This document shows, in pieces, positions 22,884 to 26,220 of a stretch of DNA of 26,220 nt. Below the pieces are notes generated by a model. The model saw nothing but the letters and a program-made list of their open reading frames with translations. It did not search any database and was not told where the DNA came from. This DNA comes from a virus. Position 1 is the stretch's first letter. The number at the start of each line of letters is the position of its first letter. The stretch lies in IMG/VR virus record IMGVR_UViG_3300046002_003145, positions 1-26,220 of that record, one strand, 5' to 3'. The position numbers and the translations under genes were made by a program.

Positions 22884-23459
22884 TTAGTTCTCTCTATCAA
22901 TAGCGATGTTTGAGTTCGCAGCCAACCACGCAGTTAAGGTAGTTGTAATATCCATTTCTGGAATACTGATGCTCTCATTACCCGTTAAGGTCAAAGTGTA
23001 TAGTTGAGAATCTCCTGGTAATGAACCTGAACCGATTGTAGCCGAAGATACAAACAATCCTGAAGGAGATACGAAAAAGAATCTACCTGTCTTTAATTTT
23101 ACAATAAAGAACGAAGCAGTATTTTTTACGATTTCTTGATATAAATTGGTATTTTCTTGAGAATAACCAGGGATAGTGAAAATTAAAGTCGGGTTAAATG
23201 AGAAGCCTAACGATTCTAAATTGATAGATGTTTCTTCATTTAATGCTGCCGAACTATTTCTCACAATATCTACCTTCTTAAACTCTAAACCTGCTGTCGC
23301 TCCTGAAAGAGCATCAACCATACCAATAACATCATAAGTGATACTCGCTAAAGCATCAGTAGTTCCTGTTGAGGTTAGTACCCAAATACCATCTAAACCC
23401 GGAACATTATTAGCACAACTGTTAAGTTGTAAGCCATTTGTGATTACACAATTACTCAT
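22884..23459 (-). CDS. Virion protein downstream of the capsid gene
   Basis: 191 residues. It has an N-terminal MSNCVITNGLQLNSCANNVPG, a beta-rich middle, and GRFFFVSPSGLFVSSATIGS followed by SQLYTLTLTGNESISIPEM. The motif GDSQLYTLTLTGNE is one I associate with Bacteroidota-phage major tail-tube or head-decoration proteins, but I cannot decide between them. It ends just before a strong terminator and lies next to the capsid gene, so it is probably made in high amounts. The gap to the capsid gene is 36 bases. Confidence 0.7.
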   Translation of the reverse strand: MSNCVITNGLQLNSCANNVPGLDGIWVLTSTGTTDALASITYDVIGMVDALSGATAGLEFKKVDIVRNSSAALNEETSINLESLGFSFNPTLIFTIPGYSQENTNLYQEIVKNTASFFIVKLKTGRFFFVSPSGLFVSSATIGSGSLPGDSQLYTLTLTGNESISIPEMDITTTLTAWLAANSNIAIDREN

Positions 23460-23495
23460 AATATTTTTGTTTTGTTTTTTTAGTTTATTTTATTA

Positions 23496-24422
23496 TTAAG
23501 AAGCAAATACTACTTGAGAACCGAAACTTACAGCCCCACCGAACTTTGCCGCCAATTTAATTCTATTCTCTTGAAAATCAAGTGAATACCAAGAAATAGG
23601 CCCAGTTATGTCGGACATTAAATCTGTGCCAATTAAAAAGTTCTCGGGATTAGTTAAACACATATAACCTGCCGCAATCTCACAAGAAATAGCGATAGTG
23701 TTTGTAAATGGAATCTGAATTGCCATTTGTCCGTTCGCTAATTGGATTGGGTTAAAGTTAAATAAGTTTTGGTCTCTTAAACCTAATTGTAATGCTTGAA
23801 AATCTGAATGATTAAGAGCCATAATTGTAGTAATGGTTTTTAATGTATCAGGTAAAGCCAAGATGTAAGCGTTAGTAATTGCTACAGAGTTAGCAGGGGT
23901 CATAGCTGTATATGTTTCATTTACTACTGAACCTGAAAGTGCTGCTGATTCTAATTGCTCGATAATACCCGAACAACCATCAGCCGCAATAGTTCCGTTC
24001 CAGAACTTTCTAGACATATAAACATTTGCCTTCTTTGAGATGTCTGCCATAAATGCTTCTTCAACACCAGGTCCAGCACTCTCTCCGTAAGAACCAGGTT
24101 GTAATCTAATAGACATAATTGTTCTATTCAATTCGTCAATACAATAGTTCTTTTGGATATTGTATTGGCATACCTTTAATTCTACCTCTGTTAATGCGAT
24201 TGTTCCGCCTGTGAATTGGCACGATGTGCCAGGGAAAGCGATAGTATCAATATCACCTGTCTCAAATACCGGGATTAACTCACCATATTTGATATTTGGA
24301 ATAACTTTGTAGTATTGTGCTTCTACAGTATCCATTACGATTTTGTGTAATAATAAATCCGCATTAGCATTTAAGAAATCGGATAAACCATTTGTATCAA
24401 AATCAAAATTAAATTGTTTCAT
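23496..24422 (-). CDS. Major capsid protein
   Basis: 308 residues, a reasonable size for an HK97-fold capsid protein without a delta domain. The order (protease, scaffold-like, this gene) is the usual head-shell order. The N-terminus is helical and the protein ends with NFLIGTDLMSDITGPISWY, then SLDFQENRIKLAAKFGGAVS, the pattern of an HK97-like C-terminal domain. The central segment (KANVYMSRKFWNG, 131-143) resembles the spine-helix region with a subsequent NG turn. Assembly would be scaffold- and protease-dependent. The assignment rests on position and layout, not on a search. Confidence 0.82.
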   Translation of the reverse strand: MKQFNFDFDTNGLSDFLNANADLLLHKIVMDTVEAQYYKVIPNIKYGELIPVFETGDIDTIAFPGTSCQFTGGTIALTEVELKVCQYNIQKNYCIDELNRTIMSIRLQPGSYGESAGPGVEEAFMADISKKANVYMSRKFWNGTIAADGCSGIIEQLESAALSGSVVNETYTAMTPANSVAITNAYILALPDTLKTITTIMALNHSDFQALQLGLRDQNLFNFNPIQLANGQMAIQIPFTNTIAISCEIAAGYMCLTNPENFLIGTDLMSDITGPISWYSLDFQENRIKLAAKFGGAVSFGSQVVFAS

Positions 24423-24445
24423 AATTTTTTAATTTATTTTTATTT

Positions 24446-24991
24446 TTATTTTTTGTTTGCTTCTTTCATACTTTTTAACACCTCATAACGAGCGTCAGAG
24501 AAATTAGTAGAAACAATTTTATCCTCTTTAAGAGGTTTGTGTGATGCCGACTTCTTGAACGATTCAAGGTCTGCTCTTAACTCGTTGATAGATTTTGATT
24601 GAGCCTCAAATGCGAACAATACATCGTGTATTGCTGCTTTTAATTCCTCAATTTTCGTGCTTTCCATTTCTTCTGATTTGGCATCTTCTGTTTCAATAAC
24701 AGGTTCTTCCATCATAGAATCTCTCATCTCTGCTAATTTTCCTTCAGCATCGGTAATGAAAATACGACCATCAACTAATTTGTGTTCTCCCGCTCCTACG
24801 ATTGTAAAAGTTCCATCATCATTTTTGATACTGATTGTATCTCCTACCATAAAATCTCCTTCAGTTGAGTTAGTGATGATTAAACCACCATCTAATTCTA
24901 CTTCAGCAAACTTTAATGATACTACCTCTGATGAAAACTTAAAACCTACCAAGTCAGCGACTTTTTGTAATATTTCAATATTTTTTTTCAT
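24446..24991 (-). CDS. Scaffold-like head assembly protein
   Basis: 181 residues. Residues 30-90 have GDFMVGDTISIKNDDGTFTI and AGEHKLVDGRIFITDAEGKL, a beta domain typical of Bacteroidota-phage proteins located between protease and capsid genes. The rest is an acidic, helical tail with a coiled coil (EELKAAIHDVLFAFEAQSKS, then INELRADLESFKK). This fits a scaffold that directs capsid assembly and may be cleaved by the protease. It starts 51 bases after the protease gene, with a TATATTTATA motif in between. The function is inferred from position and layout. Confidence 0.72.
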   Translation of the reverse strand: MKKNIEILQKVADLVGFKFSSEVVSLKFAEVELDGGLIITNSTEGDFMVGDTISIKNDDGTFTIVGAGEHKLVDGRIFITDAEGKLAEMRDSMMEEPVIETEDAKSEEMESTKIEELKAAIHDVLFAFEAQSKSINELRADLESFKKSASHKPLKEDKIVSTNFSDARYEVLKSMKEANKK

Positions 24992-25041
24992 AATATTAGT
25001 TATTGTTTATTTTATTTATAAATATATGGAGCAAACACTAA

Positions 25042-26220
25042 TTATAGTGTTTTATCCATTTCTTTTAGTAATTCTTCTAACATCTTAACAAGTTCTTCTG
25101 CGTTCTTTTCCATCATATCCTCTTCCTCAATATCCACGAACTTATTATCCCACATACCATAACACATACCAGCAGCTTCGTCTTGTGTCTTACCTTCTTT
25201 AATTGCGTAAGGGATACACTCTGCGATATAGTCCTCTTTTGACTGACCTGGTTTTGGTTCAATAAAATCTTCCTTTTTAATATCAAAGAAATTAAAAGGG
25301 ACTTCCTCAAATAAACCTTCCAAAGAAATACCCGATGTTTTATTACTTAAAATAAACTCATCAAATAATCTCTTATCTCTAAAATGAATTGTTGTAATCC
25401 AAGTACCAGGTTTCATTTCTCTACCGAATATTTCATAAGATTTATCCATTAAAGGATTATCTCCAACAATCCAATTCTCGTAGGTATAAACATCATCACC
25501 ACTAAACACCATACCGGAATGTTCCAAGTTGATTAGGTTTTTTGGTTTTAACCTTGAAATCTTCATCAACATTTTACGGATTGTTTCCTTACTCATAAAG
25601 ACATAATAAGGGGACATCGTCTCTGTATCATAACGATAGATGTGAGTATCTGGCTCAAATACTACTGCTGTAATATCACCTCTAAACTCATCACTAGAAA
25701 ACTTGATATTCATTTCTACTGCTTTTTTCATTTCTTTTTCAGCCCAAGATAAAGCGGCTTCACCGCCCCAAGAATCATACATTAAGCGACCACAGCCCAT
25801 TTCATAAGATTTTGAGCTTTCTAAATCTACTTTATGACGAGACAAATAAGAATACATACGAGTAATAGTTTCAATAGATAAATTATCACCCTTTGCTAAT
25901 TGGTTTGCTCTTGTCTTTCCAACAGCAGTTCCACAATCACCCCAACCATTTTCTTCAGTCCAATCAAGAACTCTCTGTGCTGTTTCTTGTATTTCTTTTG
26001 TTGGAATAACAAATGTTTCACGAACCTTAAATCTTTCTAACACATCACCAGTTCCCTCAAAATATTCATCTGTAATATCAACAGGACAATAACCTTCCAT
26101 AATACCAAGTTTAACCTTTGATATTGTTTTTGCTAATGGTTCTGCTACTAACGCAGAAAATCTTGTTGGATAAACAAATAATCCCATATGGAAACCAATA
26201 GGTTTTAATTGATTTTCTTC
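25042..26220 (-). CDS. Prohead protease with XkdF-type serine protease domain, 5' end perhaps beyond the window
   Basis: The ATG at 26187 gives 381 residues, but the frame is open to the right edge and the codons before it (KPIGFH then MGLFVYPT) look coding, so the true start may lie outside. Residues 60-150 (numbered from 26187) include GTAVGKTRANQLAKG, ITRMYSYLSRH and SWGGEAA, a conserved region found in phage head morphogenesis proteins. Residues 170-292 are the XkdF-like protease (ITAVVFEPDTHIYRYDTETM; LEHSG; TYENWIVGD; GTWI; GISLEG), with His223 and Ser288 as likely catalytic residues. The C-terminal PKPGQSKEDYIAEC ... CYGMW motif and acidic tail follow. It would cleave the scaffold during head maturation. 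Confidence 0.88.
   Translation of the reverse strand, partial: EENQLKPIGFHMGLFVYPTRFSALVAEPLAKTISKVKLGIMEGYCPVDITDEYFEGTGDVLERFKVRETFVIPTKEIQETAQRVLDWTEENGWGDCGTAVGKTRANQLAKGDNLSIETITRMYSYLSRHKVDLESSKSYEMGCGRLMYDSWGGEAALSWAEKEMKKAVEMNIKFSSDEFRGDITAVVFEPDTHIYRYDTETMSPYYVFMSKETIRKMLMKISRLKPKNLINLEHSGMVFSGDDVYTYENWIVGDNPLMDKSYEIFGREMKPGTWITTIHFRDKRLFDEFILSNKTSGISLEGLFEEVPFNFFDIKKEDFIEPKPGQSKEDYIAECIPYAIKEGKTQDEAAGMCYGMWDNKFVDIEEEDMMEKNAEELVKMLEELLKEMDKTL

Noticed and set aside
1-26220. tRNA genes, diversity-generating retroelement, integrase or insertion sequence
   Set aside because: No cloverleaf with a GGTTCRA-type arm, reverse transcriptase, recombinase motif or terminal inverted repeats could be found by eye.

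Overview
This window is about 26 kb of an AT-rich tailed-phage genome (phage or prophage), almost certainly infecting a member of the Bacteroidota, perhaps flavobacteria-like. Three things support this. Four intergenic promoters match the Bacteroidota pattern (TTTG, 19-20 bases, then TATCTTTG). Purine-rich Shine-Dalgarno sites are largely absent before start codons. The proteins resemble families I know from Bacteroidota phages. Every convincing gene lies on the minus strand, so transcription runs from the right edge (26220) to the left edge (1).

From right to left, the first block (26220-19102) is the head module: an XkdF-type prohead protease that may start beyond the window, a scaffold-like protein, the major capsid protein, a virion protein, a rho-independent terminator, small proteins, a Thr/Pro-stalked repeat protein, the portal and a head-tail connector. 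The portal lies downstream of the capsid gene, the reverse of the usual order.

The second block (19013-15109) holds small genes: a Cys-motif protein, a ribbon-helix-helix protein, a Cys-rich zinc-finger-like protein and a membrane coiled-coil protein. It also holds an HNH endonuclease next to a small-terminase-like gene and a 41-residue basic protein. Two strongly structured non-coding stretches lie here (18486-18740 and 17715-17821). The first looks like a minus-strand structured RNA ending in a terminator.

The third block (15112-11195) carries DNA modification and accessory genes: a Dam-like protein with an altered catalytic motif, a beta-class DNA methyltransferase, and two tandem small paralogues. 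These paralogues carry the CRIP / GRFTPNLL / GDxGxxSRYY segment that normally sits inside this methyltransferase type and is missing from the neighbouring enzyme. Four small orphan genes follow, each with its own near-identical promoter cassette.

The fourth block (11111-1) is the large terminase, a tail-chaperone-like gene with a probable programmed -1 frameshift, and large tail or adhesion proteins. These are a collagen-like protein, a PKD plus leucine-rich-repeat protein, a Cys-rich repeat protein and a tail-hub-like protein cut by the left edge. They are tightly coupled (TAATG, TAATATG). No tape measure, lysin, integrase, polymerase, tRNA or CRISPR array was found.
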